Positions 7,795 through 15,066 of a stretch of DNA of 53,229 nucleotides are shown here, one piece after another. Where the stretch lies: assembly GCA_002411105.1 (NCBI GenBank), contig DHQX01000032.1, positions 521-53,749 on the forward strand, read 5' to 3'. The stretch's first letter is position 1. Each line of letters opens with the position of its first letter. Source of the DNA: Christensenella sp. UBA5327. GTDB taxonomy: Bacteria > Bacillota > Clostridia > Christensenellales > Aristaeellaceae. The position numbers were made by a program, and so were the translations under genes. Under the pieces are notes generated by a model. That model was not told where the DNA came from. It was given only the letters and a program-made list of their open reading frames with translations, and did no database searches.

Positions 7795-8976
7795 TTAGTT
7801 GAGGGCGGTCTTTAAGGCCTGGAGGTTTTTCTCCATGATGCCAAGGTAGCTGGCACCCTGTGCCAGGGCTTCCTTATCCACAGACTGCATGGAGTCAAAC
7901 ACCACCACAGCCTGGTCCTTGCCCTTGGTGTTGGAAACGATGGTTGAGGCCAGGTCCTTGTCGGCGCCTTCCAGCACCAGGACATTTTTGAGGGACAGCT
8001 CGTCCACCTTGCCGGAGAGGAAGGTGACCGTTTCAAAGCTGGCCTCGGTCTCGGCCGAGCAGCCGGCAAAGGCGGCAAAATACTGGATGCCATAGTCATC
8101 CATCATGTAGCGGAAAGGGAAACGGTCAGCAAACAGCAGGGTTTTGACGGGGGCCGCGGCCACCGCATCCTGATACTGCTGGTCCAGCGCCTTCAGTTTT
8201 TTGATATAGGCAGCTGCATTCTTCTGGTAGGTGGAGGCGTGGTCCGCATCAACGCGGCTCAGGCGGTCCGCCAAAAGCTGGGTCAGCACCTGGGCATTGC
8301 GCAGGGACAGCCAGATATGCTCATCATCGTGGGAATGGACGCGCACGGCGTCTTCCGCGTGGTCATGATCGTGGTCGTGATCATGATCGTGATCATGCTC
8401 TTCCTCATGCGCATGGTCATGGTCTGCATCATGATCGTGGGCATGATCTTCCTCATGGTCATGGTCGTGCTCCGCATCATGATCGTGGTCATGATCTTCC
8501 TCATGGTCATGGTCGTGCTCCGCATCATGATCGTGGTCGTGCTCATCATCATGGCTGTGAGCATGGGCGGTTTCCTGCATGCCTTCGATGGTGACATCCG
8601 CCTTGACAGCGTCCCCCAGCTCTTTCATGAGGTCAACAGCCACCATCTCCTGGTTGACCGCCTGAGACACAGCGCCCTCCACCCACTTGTCGGAGACGCC
8701 GCCGATATAGACAAACAGGTCGGCTGAGGACACCTTCATGATATCCTGAGCAGAAGGCTGGAAATTGTGCAGGTCGACGCCGGAATCCTGAAGCAGGGTA
8801 AGCTCCACCTGATCCAGCCTGTCGCCCAGGATGTTGCGGATCCAGTCATACTGGGGGAACACCGTGGTGACGATGCGCAGCTTGCGGCCCTCCGCCGCCT
8901 GGGATACCGTTGAAAGCCCCAGAAACAAAACCATTGCCAGCGCCAGTGCCAGCGCTTTTTTGATTGATTTATACAT
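7795..8976 (-). CDS. znuA: Zinc-binding protein of ABC importer, exceptionally His-rich
   Basis: Extracytoplasmic solute-binding protein of the ZnuA/AdcA cluster A-I family, 393 residues. The signal peptide ends near VSQA-AEG and has no lipobox cysteine. Expected elements are QYDWIRNILGD, the first ligand region DLHNFQPSAQDI (His70), and the second ligand in DEHIWLS (His220). Between them residues 146-209 form four 16-residue His-Asp repeats, far longer than the usual His loop. The segment that normally carries a third histidine (HDAF) reads ADRFPFRYMMDDYG followed by FAGCSAETEASF, so metal coordination must differ from E. coli ZnuA. I believe this variant is shared by a clostridial subgroup. 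It is the third gene of the Zur-controlled operon. Confidence 0.93.
   Translation of the reverse strand: MYKSIKKALALALAMVLFLGLSTVSQAAEGRKLRIVTTVFPQYDWIRNILGDRLDQVELTLLQDSGVDLHNFQPSAQDIMKVSSADLFVYIGGVSDKWVEGAVSQAVNQEMVAVDLMKELGDAVKADVTIEGMQETAHAHSHDDEHDHDHDAEHDHDHEEDHDHDHDAEHDHDHEEDHAHDHDADHDHAHEEEHDHDHDHDHDHDHAEDAVRVHSHDDEHIWLSLRNAQVLTQLLADRLSRVDADHASTYQKNAAAYIKKLKALDQQYQDAVAAAPVKTLLFADRFPFRYMMDDYGIQYFAAFAGCSAETEASFETVTFLSGKVDELSLKNVLVLEGADKDLASTIVSNTKGKDQAVVVFDSMQSVDKEALAQGASYLGIMEKNLQALKTALN
8350..8541 (-). repeat. Four 48-bp tandem repeats encoding His-Asp units
   Basis: Codons for residues 146-209 of the zinc-binding protein fall into four 16-residue units. The first two are identical in protein (HDHDHDAEHDHDHEED), and the third and fourth are diverged copies. 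The heptad HSHDDEH occurs just before the block (140-146) and again at its end (214-220), where it contains the metal-ligand His220. This suggests the block grew by duplication next to the ligand. Confidence 0.9.
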
Positions 8977-9045
8977 CAGAAATAGACCTCCCGTGATGTG
9001 TTTTCTTGTGTGTGGTGCTATGTGGCCACAGGCCGGCGGGAGGCC

Positions 9046-9357
9046 TCAACTCGTCATTTTCACCTTCAGGGTCACCGGGGTGACATCCTGGCGCAGCGCG
9101 AAGGATGATCCCCCCAAAAACAGGGACATCAGGACGATGGCCAGGGGAATCCAGCTGGACGCCCCAGCGCTCACCGCCCCTTTGAGCAAAGAAAACCAGC
9201 CATCCATCACCCGGCACACCGTGCACTCCTGATGGATGTGGTGGTGGTCATGGGGGTGGGCATGGCTGTGATGGGCCGCGTGCCCGGCATAAAGCAGCAG
9301 CATCAGCCCCAGCAGCCCACACAGCACAAAGGTCATGAGCCGCTTTGCACGCCTCAC
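9046..9357 (-). CDS. Small membrane protein with His-rich loop and CxxC
   Basis: A 103-residue protein beginning with GTG at 9357, which overlaps the zur stop codon in GTGA. It has one hydrophobic helix (about residues 8-24), a loop with ten histidines between 26 and 42, a CTVC pair at 45-48, and a second helix at about 65-83. The His/Cys loop is expected to lie outside the membrane and could bind zinc. Similar small proteins next to Fur-family genes are familiar in Clostridia, but I know of no characterised function. A role in zinc capture or sensing is inferred from operon position between the regulator and the binding protein. A 69-base gap to znuA holds a possible imperfect hairpin (CCTCCCG near 8990 with CGGGAGG near 9032). 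Confidence 0.8.
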   Translation of the reverse strand: MRRAKRLMTFVLCGLLGLMLLLYAGHAAHHSHAHPHDHHHIHQECTVCRVMDGWFSLLKGAVSAGASSWIPLAIVLMSLFLGGSSFALRQDVTPVTLKVKMTS

Positions 9358-9773
9358 TGGGACTTCCCCCCTTCACACCCGGCGCAGTGGCCCACCAAAA
9401 CCGTCAGCTCCTCATCCACCTGGAATTTGAGCGCCCGGTTGATGTCCCGCAAGATACGGCTGGATTGGTCCTCCCCCATGTGGATAAACCGGCCGCAGGC
9501 GCTGCACTGCAGGTGCAGGTGCCCTTCACCGCTGCCGCAGGCCAAGGCCTGGTAGAGGTATTGCCGCCCCTCCTCACGCACAAAACGGCGGATGCAGCCC
9601 TCTTGGGTCAGGCGGGTGAGCAACCGGTACACGGTGCTTGTGCCGGGGGTCACGGTGATCTGCGGATCAAGGCGCATGCCCCTGGCCACCTCCCCTGCCG
9701 TAAAGGCCTGGTCCTGGTGCCGGTGCAGATAATCCAGCAGGGCTTTGCGCTGTTCAGTTTGGTAAATAGACAC
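9354..9773 (-). CDS. zur: Fur-family zinc uptake regulator
   Basis: Predicted Zur, 139 residues, starting at GTG 9773 with GGGGAG five bases upstream. The winged-helix part contains ITVTPGTSTVYRLLTRLTQEGCI, the recognition helix of Fur proteins. The dimerisation part has HLHLQCSACGRF (Cys90, Cys93) and GHCAGCEGG (Cys130, Cys133), the structural zinc site. It is the first gene of the zinc import operon, and a near-perfect Fur-type palindrome lies in its own leader, so it very probably represses itself and the transporter when zinc is plentiful. Assignment to Zur rather than Fur or PerR rests on the operon context. Confidence 0.93.
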   Translation of the reverse strand: MSIYQTEQRKALLDYLHRHQDQAFTAGEVARGMRLDPQITVTPGTSTVYRLLTRLTQEGCIRRFVREEGRQYLYQALACGSGEGHLHLQCSACGRFIHMGEDQSSRILRDINRALKFQVDEELTVLVGHCAGCEGGKSQ

Positions 9774-9793
9774 CCTGGCTCCCCTTTCGAATT

Positions 9794-9820
9794 AGAGAAC
9801 GATTCTGAGAATGATTCTCT
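9794..9820 (-). promoter_or_regulatory. Zur-box operator
   Basis: A 27-base near-palindrome centred on 9807: outer arms AGAGAA/TTCTCT, with inner GATTCT/AGAAT repeats. It holds two overlapping Fur-type 13-mers, the better being GAGAATGATTCTC. It lies downstream of the -10 element and upstream of the zur ribosome binding site, where bound repressor would block transcription. Confidence 0.85.
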
Positions 9821-9827
9821 ATTTGGC

Positions 9828-9855
9828 ATCATAGCCCAGAAGCCCGGCAAATGCA
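9828..9855 (-). promoter_or_regulatory. Promoter of zinc operon
   Basis: Minus-strand TTGCAT (9850-9855), 16-base spacer, TATGAT (9828-9833), directly upstream of the Zur box. Confidence 0.6.
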
Positions 9856-9892
9856 AGCCTTATTTTATTCGCATCAAAAATCAGGCGCTGCT

Positions 9893-10189
9893 TTAGCAGT
9901 CCGGCATCCAATCATCCGCCTGCAAGCGCCAGTACCCCGCCTGGTCCCGCGCCATAAAACCAAAATCAACCAACTCCCGCCTGATGGTGCAAAAATCCGG
10001 GAACACCTCGCCAATCAGCGCGTTAACCGCCTTTTCGGGATATTTGGCGTCTTTGTCAAACAGCAGGGCAAACACCCTTAGCACCATCAGCCGCTTTTTG
10101 CGCTTCACCGGCAGGGCGCGCAGCCTGCCTTCTGAAAAGAAAGCGCTGAGCACCTTTTTCTCCTCAGTTGTCTTGATCGCGTCTTTCAT
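9893..10189 (-). CDS. DUF2087 domain protein
   Basis: A 98-residue soluble protein from ATG 10189 (AGGAGG five bases upstream). It contains the DUF2087 pattern: FFSEGRLRALPVKRKKRLMVLRVFALLFD, then YPEKAVNALIGEVFPDFCTIRRELVDFGFM, and an aromatic end. DUF2087 is usually a C-terminal part of small regulators, and its layout resembles a winged helix. Here it stands alone. It is divergent from the yrdB-like gene and ends about 70 bases from the zinc promoter. DNA binding is inferred and the regulated targets are unknown. Confidence 0.8.
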   Translation of the reverse strand: MKDAIKTTEEKKVLSAFFSEGRLRALPVKRKKRLMVLRVFALLFDKDAKYPEKAVNALIGEVFPDFCTIRRELVDFGFMARDQAGYWRLQADDWMPDC

Positions 10190-10252
10190 CCTGTCCTCCT
10201 GCGCATCCCGGCGGGTATCATCTTCTTGAACCAATCCGCTAAGGAGAGCCCC

Positions 10253-10594
10253 ATGAAACGCGCCATCATGCCCCATGACATTCTGGCCTTCCTGCTTGAA
10301 ATCTCAGCGCTGATGCTGCTGGCCAGGCTATGCCTGAGCTTTGTCAACCTGGGCAGTTGGCGATGGCTGCTGGCGGGCGCTGCACTGGCCGGCTTTGTCA
10401 CCCTGTGGGCGCTGTTTTTTGCGCCGACTGCAAGCCGCCGCCTCAAGATGCCATGGTTGTTGTGGGGCAAGCTGATCCTTCTGGCGCCGCCCGGCCTGGC
10501 CTTTTTGCGCGATGGGCAAACCTGGCCTACCCTGGGCTGGGTTGCCCTGGTTATCATCCACCTGGTGACCGACGCTATTCAAAAGCGATCATAG
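10253..10594 (+). CDS. YrdB-like (DUF2568) membrane protein
   Basis: A 113-residue integral membrane protein with four hydrophobic stretches and little loop sequence. The start ATG at 10253 follows AAGGAG by a suitable distance. The arrangement (LEISALMLLARLCL, LWALFFAPTASRRLKMPW, an Ala/Leu-rich helix, then a short C terminus) matches the YrdB/DUF2568 family of unknown function. It is convergent with the Nudix gene, with only three bases between the two stop codons. Confidence 0.7.
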   Translation: MKRAIMPHDILAFLLEISALMLLARLCLSFVNLGSWRWLLAGAALAGFVTLWALFFAPTASRRLKMPWLLWGKLILLAPPGLAFLRDGQTWPTLGWVALVIIHLVTDAIQKRS

Positions 10595-10597
10595 CCC

Positions 10598-11218
10598 TCA
10601 GTCAAACACCGTTTCCCAGTGCTCGCTGGCCGCAGCCTCAAGGCACATGGCCAGCTGGGCTTTGGTGGTCTTTTCCTCCGCCAGCATGGGCAATTCATCC
10701 AGCGAAAAATAGCCGCTGGCCAGGGTCTCCGCGTTGGGCGTGAAACGTCCCGAGAGCGCTTCGCTTAAGACAAAGGCCTTTTGGATGCTGTAGGGGGATT
10801 TGCCCGGGTTGTTGCGGCCCCGGTCCATCAGCGCCACCAGCCTCTTGGGTTTCACCACCAAGCCCGCCTCCTCCAGGGTTTCCTTGGTGGCGTTTTCCAT
10901 CACCGTCAGCCCCACATCCGCCCAGCCCCCCGGCAACGCCCAGCGGCCGTCTGACTCCTGCACCAGCAGGATTTTATCGTCCTTGATCACCGCGGTGCGG
11001 GTGTCCAGCTTGGGCGTCTGGTAGCCGGTCTCATTGCAGAAAATGCCGGCAACCTCCCCCGCCCCAATCCCGGCCCCCTGCGCCATCATCTCCGCCGCAA
11101 TCTGCCGGATGCGCCCGTAGCGCTCCTGGTCAAAGACATTGGTGGTATAGGCCTCGCCGGCCTGGCCAAGGGCCTGAAGCTCCATGGCCCAGCCGAGCCA
11201 CTGCGCGTGTGTGTCCAT
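10598..11218 (-). CDS. Nudix hydrolase with N-terminal Nudix_N domain (YjhB-like)
   Basis: About 206 residues. The N-terminal 65 residues (QWLGWAMELQALGQAGEAYT, VFDQERYGRIRQIAAEM) match the extra helical domain of YjhB-type hydrolases. The Nudix fold follows with VRESDGRW-like LVQESDGRWALPGGWADVG and a Nudix box ending TKETLEEAGL. Compared with the GX5EX7REUXEEXGU consensus, the first Glu is Asp or Val and the Arg is Lys, while the metal-binding EE pair is intact. Likely substrates are ADP-ribose or related nucleoside diphosphates. Two ATGs lie in tandem (11221 and 11218); the second has better spacing from GGGGAG. Confidence 0.88.
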   Translation of the reverse strand: MDTHAQWLGWAMELQALGQAGEAYTTNVFDQERYGRIRQIAAEMMAQGAGIGAGEVAGIFCNETGYQTPKLDTRTAVIKDDKILLVQESDGRWALPGGWADVGLTVMENATKETLEEAGLVVKPKRLVALMDRGRNNPGKSPYSIQKAFVLSEALSGRFTPNAETLASGYFSLDELPMLAEEKTTKAQLAMCLEAAASEHWETVFD

Positions 11219-11249
11219 CATCTCCCCGCCTTCTTGTGTCGCTGCCCCC

Positions 11250-11255
11250 ATTATA
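11250..11255 (-). promoter_or_regulatory. -10 element of the Nudix gene
   Basis: TATAAT on the minus strand preceded by GGGTG, about 30 bases upstream of the start. No convincing -35. It abuts the hairpin-rich element at 11269. Confidence 0.45.
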
Positions 11256-11268
11256 CACCCACAAAAAA

Positions 11269-11514
11269 GCCCTCACCCTTTGGGTGGGGGTCAGGCCGTC
11301 AAAAAACCTTGGTTTTTTGACGGGAAAGGGATGATGGGCCATCCGCCTGTCACTTCGTTCCCGGGCGGCGGATGGCAAGGAAACCCTTGCTACGCAAGGC
11401 ATTCCGTCCCACCGCACATGTCGCTGGGGCGGATTTCCATCAGAGGGCTACGCCCTCCGATACCTCCCCGAATATACTTCTTTGACAGTCTGGCCCTCAC
11501 CCTTTGGGTGGGGG
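11269..11514. repeat. Intergenic hairpin array bounded by 22-bp direct repeats
   Basis: This roughly 270-base gap between two leftward genes has no plausible gene. It is bounded by two identical 22-base repeats (11269-11290 and 11493-11514), each itself a CACCC-TTT-GGGTG hairpin. Inside are a 13-base stem CCGTCAAAAAACC / GGTTTTTTGACGG (11296-11323), a perfect 10-base stem GCCATCCGCC / GGCGGATGGC (11338-11376), CCTTGC-TAC-GCAAGG (11385-11399) and GAGGGC-TAC-GCCCTC (11443-11457). The set of compact stems with repeated ends looks like a dispersed REP- or MITE-like element or a structured RNA. One copy cannot decide between them. Confidence 0.75.
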
Positions 11515-11531
11515 CGCGGCTTTTCCAGTTG

Positions 11532-12950
11532 CTATAGCTTTTTCACCGCCGAATACAATTGGCTGCGACTGTTGATGCCCAGTTTCCGGTAGATGTTTTT
11601 GGCGTGGAACTTGACCGTGGCAACGGATATGTCCAGCCTGTCCGCACATTCCTTGATCAGGAGCCCATCCAGCAGGAGGGCGAGGATTTCCTGCTCCCGG
11701 GGGGTCAGCCCCTTTTCGTCAAGGACGGCATCAAGCGCCTTGTCAGGGCTGTCATCCGGGCTTTTCGGGCCGGCGGGCTGCTCCAGGGCGCTCAAGCCAA
11801 AGAGCTTTTGTGTATAGACCGGGGATAAAAGGATGAACAGCACAAAGAACCCGGCTGCCACCGCGATGGCTGCACCCGGCAGCGCCTCCGGATTGCTGGC
11901 GGCGATCAGCCCCGGCACCATGTAGATGAGCATGGCCAGGTTCAGGGCGAAAAAGATGATCCACTTGAACAGACGGAAGCCGGCATGCTGGCTCATCACC
12001 AGACCAAGCAGGCAATAGGAGGCGATGAAGCCCATCTGCTCAAAGCCGTGGGCGAAGCGGGAAGCTGCCAGGGCAAGGGGGCTTGTGCCAAAGGAGAGCA
12101 GGGTGACGGCGACGACCATGCCCATGAAGAAGAGGTTGCACATATGCCATATGCTGAACCTGACCCTGAAATAGAGGAAAAGGCTGAGGAAAAACACCAG
12201 GATGCCGGTCCAGGCGTTGGCACGCAGCGCGTCCATGCTGGAAGCGCCCGGCAAGTATGTGTAAAACACCTCCACGGTCTTATGGGCGAAAAAGAACAGC
12301 AGCATCAGAGCAATCGGCGTGTTCAGGCGGGTTTGGCTGTTTTGCCGGACGCTCTGATAGTCCTCCCCGCGGTACAGGTTCAGGCAGATGGTGTTGCCAA
12401 GCACCAGGGCGGTCATATAGGCCTGGGGAAACAGCCCCGAGATCAGCTGAGAGGAGAAATCCAGCTGCCACAGCATGCAAAACAGCGAGATCAAAGCGGC
12501 ACCCAGAATGCGCTCCTGGTTGTTCAGCGCATAGGAAAAGGCGAACGCCGCAATGCCTGCACACCCGCCAAAGCAAAACATGAACACAAGCCCGGTGATG
12601 AGGCCGGTTGCCCCGGGCGGCAGGGCAAGCCAGGCGGCAAACATAAGCGCTGTGACCAGCGACAGCGCGCTGGCATAGCGCCTCAAACGCTGGAGGCTGG
12701 CAAAGGCAAACAGCACGCCGGCGCCCAGGCAGTATGCGGCCCCCAGCAGGCTCATGGCATCAACCCCAAACAGGTGAGGCTGGCTTGCCAGCACCCCCTC
12801 CTGCATGTTGGCAAACACAGGGGCGAGGGAGAAAATCAGCATATATTGCAGCCGGCTCAGCCTGATGTTCCGGATATTCTGTTCAATGCGCGGCCGAAGC
12901 AAACCCGCAAGCAAGCCCCCCGGCTTTTCAGACGCCTGAGCAAGGTGCAT
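11532..12950 (-). CDS. Membrane-embedded LuxR-type transcriptional regulator
   Basis: About 472 residues. Residues 35-385 contain roughly twelve hydrophobic helices resembling a major-facilitator-like membrane domain. A charged linker follows, and the C-terminal 65 residues are a GerE/LuxR helix-turn-helix (LTPREQEILALLLDG, then DISVATVKFHAKNIYRKLGI). No receiver or enzymatic domain is present, so the membrane part probably senses a ligand directly and the protein would bind DNA while anchored. Proteins with this layout are numerous in some gut Actinobacteria and occur in Clostridia; few are characterised. The ATG at 12950 is preferred over 12956, which would have no spacing from GAGAGG. The target is unknown. 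Confidence 0.85.
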   Translation of the reverse strand: MHLAQASEKPGGLLAGLLRPRIEQNIRNIRLSRLQYMLIFSLAPVFANMQEGVLASQPHLFGVDAMSLLGAAYCLGAGVLFAFASLQRLRRYASALSLVTALMFAAWLALPPGATGLITGLVFMFCFGGCAGIAAFAFSYALNNQERILGAALISLFCMLWQLDFSSQLISGLFPQAYMTALVLGNTICLNLYRGEDYQSVRQNSQTRLNTPIALMLLFFFAHKTVEVFYTYLPGASSMDALRANAWTGILVFFLSLFLYFRVRFSIWHMCNLFFMGMVVAVTLLSFGTSPLALAASRFAHGFEQMGFIASYCLLGLVMSQHAGFRLFKWIIFFALNLAMLIYMVPGLIAASNPEALPGAAIAVAAGFFVLFILLSPVYTQKLFGLSALEQPAGPKSPDDSPDKALDAVLDEKGLTPREQEILALLLDGLLIKECADRLDISVATVKFHAKNIYRKLGINSRSQLYSAVKKL

Positions 12951-13119
12951 GGCCATCCTCTCTTTTCCCGCCCGGCGACGGGGCTGTCGCCCCCGGGCAA
13001 TTCGTTTAAATTGATTCTATCATATTAACGCGGCTTATAACAGGGGGTTCTCCCGCTGGACAAAAACCCCCTGCGGGCGGAATTTGCCCCGAAAATGCGG
13101 CCGGTTTTTGTCCCGGATG

Positions 13120-13146
13120 TTGAAATATGGGGCAAAAGGGTATAAC
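13120..13146 (+). promoter_or_regulatory. Candidate enolase promoter
   Basis: TTGAAA (13120-13125) and TATAAC (13141-13146) with a short 15-base spacer, 33 bases before the start codon. Weak but the best match in the gap. Confidence 0.35.
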
Positions 13147-13178
13147 ATCGTTGAGGATTATTGTTAGGGAGGAAAGAC

Positions 13179-14453
13179 ATGAAGATTACATCCATCAAAG
13201 GCCGCCAGGTGATTGACAGCCGCGGCTTCCCCACCGTTGAGGCCGAGGTCAAACTGGATTGCGGCCATGCAGGCGTAGCAGCTGTGCCAAGCGGTGCATC
13301 TACCGGCCAGTTTGAAGCCCATGAGCTCAGGGACGGCGACAAGGCCCGCTATAACGGCAAGGGCGTTTCCAAGGCCGTGTCCCATGTGAACGGCGAAATT
13401 GCCAAAGCCCTGGTGGGCAAGGAATGGAAAAGCCAGGAAGCCCTTGACCGCGCGATGATCGACCTGGACGGCACTGACAACAAATCCCGCCTGGGCGCCA
13501 ACGCCATCCTGGCGGTGAGCCTGGCCTATGCCAAGGCCGAAGCCGCCTGCCATGGGCATTCCCTCTACGCCTGCCTGGGCGGCGAGGAAGCCTGTGAATT
13601 GCCCGTGCCCATGCTGAATATTCTCAACGGCGGCGCCCACGCTGCCAACAACCTGGATGTGCAGGAGTTTATGGTGATGCCCGTTGGCGCCAAAACCTTT
13701 GAAGAAGGGCTGCGCTGGGGCGTTGAGGTGTACCAGTCCCTCAAAAAGCTGCTCACCTCAAAGAAGCTGGCCACCGCCGTGGGCGATGAGGGCGGCTTTG
13801 CCCCCAACCTCAAGAGCGAGCGGGAAACCCTGGATTTGATCATGGAAGCCATCCGCCAGGCCGGATACGAGCCGGGCAAGGACATCGCCCTGGCCATTGA
13901 CGCCGCCGCCAGCGAGTGGAAGGCTGACAAGGGCTACCATATGCCCAAGTCCGGCATCAACTACACCACCGATGAGCTGGTGGAGTTCTGGGCCAAGCTG
14001 GCTGAGGATTATCCCATCGTTTCCTTGGAAGATGGTCTGGATGAAGAGGACTGGGAGGGCTGGGTCAAGCTCACCCAGCGCATCGGCGACAAAATCCAGC
14101 TGGTGGGCGACGACCTATTTGTCACCAACGTGGAGCGCCTGAAGACCGGCATTGAGAAAAAAGCCGGCAACGCCATCCTCATCAAATTAAACCAGATCGG
14201 CTCCCTCACCGAAACCCTGGACACCATCCGCCTGGCCCACAAGCACGGCTATAAGACCGTCATCTCCCACCGCTCAGGCGAAACTGAGGACACCACCATC
14301 GCCGACCTGGCCGTGGCCGTGAATGCCGGACAGATCAAAACCGGCGCCCCCGCCCGCAGCGAGCGCGTGGCCAAGTACAACCAGCTGCTGCGCATTGAGG
14401 AAGAGCTGGGTGAGAAGGCTAAGTATCCCGGGAAGGACGCGTTTAAGAGGTAA
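13179..14453 (+). CDS. eno: Enolase
   Basis: Glycolytic enzyme converting 2-phosphoglycerate to phosphoenolpyruvate; a cytoplasmic magnesium enzyme. The 424-residue product from ATG 13179 (GGGAGGAAA upstream) is close to the usual 430. Signatures seen are VIDSRGFPTVEAEV with PSGASTGQFEAHELRDG, NGGAHAANNLDVQEFM, GDEGGFAPNL, and SLEDGLDEEDWEGW. The catalytic lysine is about residue 336 in AILIKLNQIGSLTET, with SHRSGETEDTTIADLAVA following. It stands as a single transcription unit ending in a strong terminator. The usual glycolytic partners (pgk, tpi, gpm) are not adjacent. Confidence 0.98.
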   Translation: MKITSIKGRQVIDSRGFPTVEAEVKLDCGHAGVAAVPSGASTGQFEAHELRDGDKARYNGKGVSKAVSHVNGEIAKALVGKEWKSQEALDRAMIDLDGTDNKSRLGANAILAVSLAYAKAEAACHGHSLYACLGGEEACELPVPMLNILNGGAHAANNLDVQEFMVMPVGAKTFEEGLRWGVEVYQSLKKLLTSKKLATAVGDEGGFAPNLKSERETLDLIMEAIRQAGYEPGKDIALAIDAAASEWKADKGYHMPKSGINYTTDELVEFWAKLAEDYPIVSLEDGLDEEDWEGWVKLTQRIGDKIQLVGDDLFVTNVERLKTGIEKKAGNAILIKLNQIGSLTETLDTIRLAHKHGYKTVISHRSGETEDTTIADLAVAVNAGQIKTGAPARSERVAKYNQLLRIEEELGEKAKYPGKDAFKR

Positions 14454-14524
14454 GGTTGGGAAGGAGACGTTGGGGATGTCTTGAAAGAAATCCCCAAACC
14501 CCTTAGAACTTTAATAGGATTCAA

Positions 14525-14563
14525 AAACTGCCGCAGGGAAAGCTTTCTGCGGCAGTTTGTTTT
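14525..14563. terminator. Terminator between eno and the acetyltransferase gene
   Basis: Twelve-base stem AAACTGCCGCAG (14525-14536) / CTGCGGCAGTTT (14547-14558) followed by GTTTTG on the plus strand. It probably serves both convergent units. Nothing else is seen between 14454 and 14574. Confidence 0.85.
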
Positions 14564-14574
14564 GTGCTTATATG

Positions 14575-15066
14575 TTAATAACGAAAGCTGTGTTCCCCCA
14601 CCACAAATCCGGGCTGGGGGGATTCACCAGGATAGGCTTTTCTGATTTCAATGAGATTGAGGACATCATAGCCCTGCTTTTGCAAAAAAGCGATGATGCG
14701 GTGGTTGTTGGGGTGGACGTTGTTATAGACCATGCTCTCCCCCAGAGATTCGGCCAGTTTCTCAGCCTCTTGGAAGAGGGCGCTGGCGATGCCCCGCCGC
14801 CTGGCCCGGGGCATCACATAGAGGGATTCGCACCAGACAATGCCGCCTTCCACCCGGCACACCACATAGCCCAGCGGTTCTCCCGCCTCCATATAGCAGT
14901 AGATAGGATACCCCTTGTCCAGGTATTCCTGAAACTCCGCTTGCGCGGCGTTAATGTCAAGGAGTTCGCATCGGCCTTTCATCCCGCTTAGCTCCCGCCT
15001 GAACTGCGCGATAAGAGGCGCAATTAGCTCCGCTTGGGCTGCTTGAGCCTTGACCAACAATCTCAC
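14575..15066 (-). CDS. GNAT-family N-acetyltransferase
   Basis: A 163-residue acetyl-CoA-dependent acetyltransferase of unknown substrate. The acetyl-CoA loop is ESLYVMPRARRRGIASALFQEAEKLAESLG (RxxGxA type), followed by VHPNNHRIIAFLQKQGYDVLNLIEIRK, the typical C-terminal half. GTG start at 15066 overlaps the DUF1905 stop in GTGA, so it is the third gene of a translationally coupled trio. No resistance or ribosomal-protein specificity can be read from the sequence. Confidence 0.88.
   Translation of the reverse strand: MRLLVKAQAAQAELIAPLIAQFRRELSGMKGRCELLDINAAQAEFQEYLDKGYPIYCYMEAGEPLGYVVCRVEGGIVWCESLYVMPRARRRGIASALFQEAEKLAESLGESMVYNNVHPNNHRIIAFLQKQGYDVLNLIEIRKAYPGESPQPGFVVGEHSFRY

Noticed and set aside
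8350..8541. CRISPR-like tandem repeat
   Set aside because: The 48-base units are contiguous, without spacers, and encode His-Asp repeats in frame within znuA.
8239..8727. Plus-strand open frame rich in Met/Ile/Val opposite the znuA His repeats
   Set aside because: It is the complement of His/Asp codons, which creates an artificial membrane-like sequence.
11985..13028. 347-codon open frame opposite the LuxR-type regulator
   Set aside because: It is antisense to clear membrane helices and a helix-turn-helix. The translation is a Gln/His-rich shadow.
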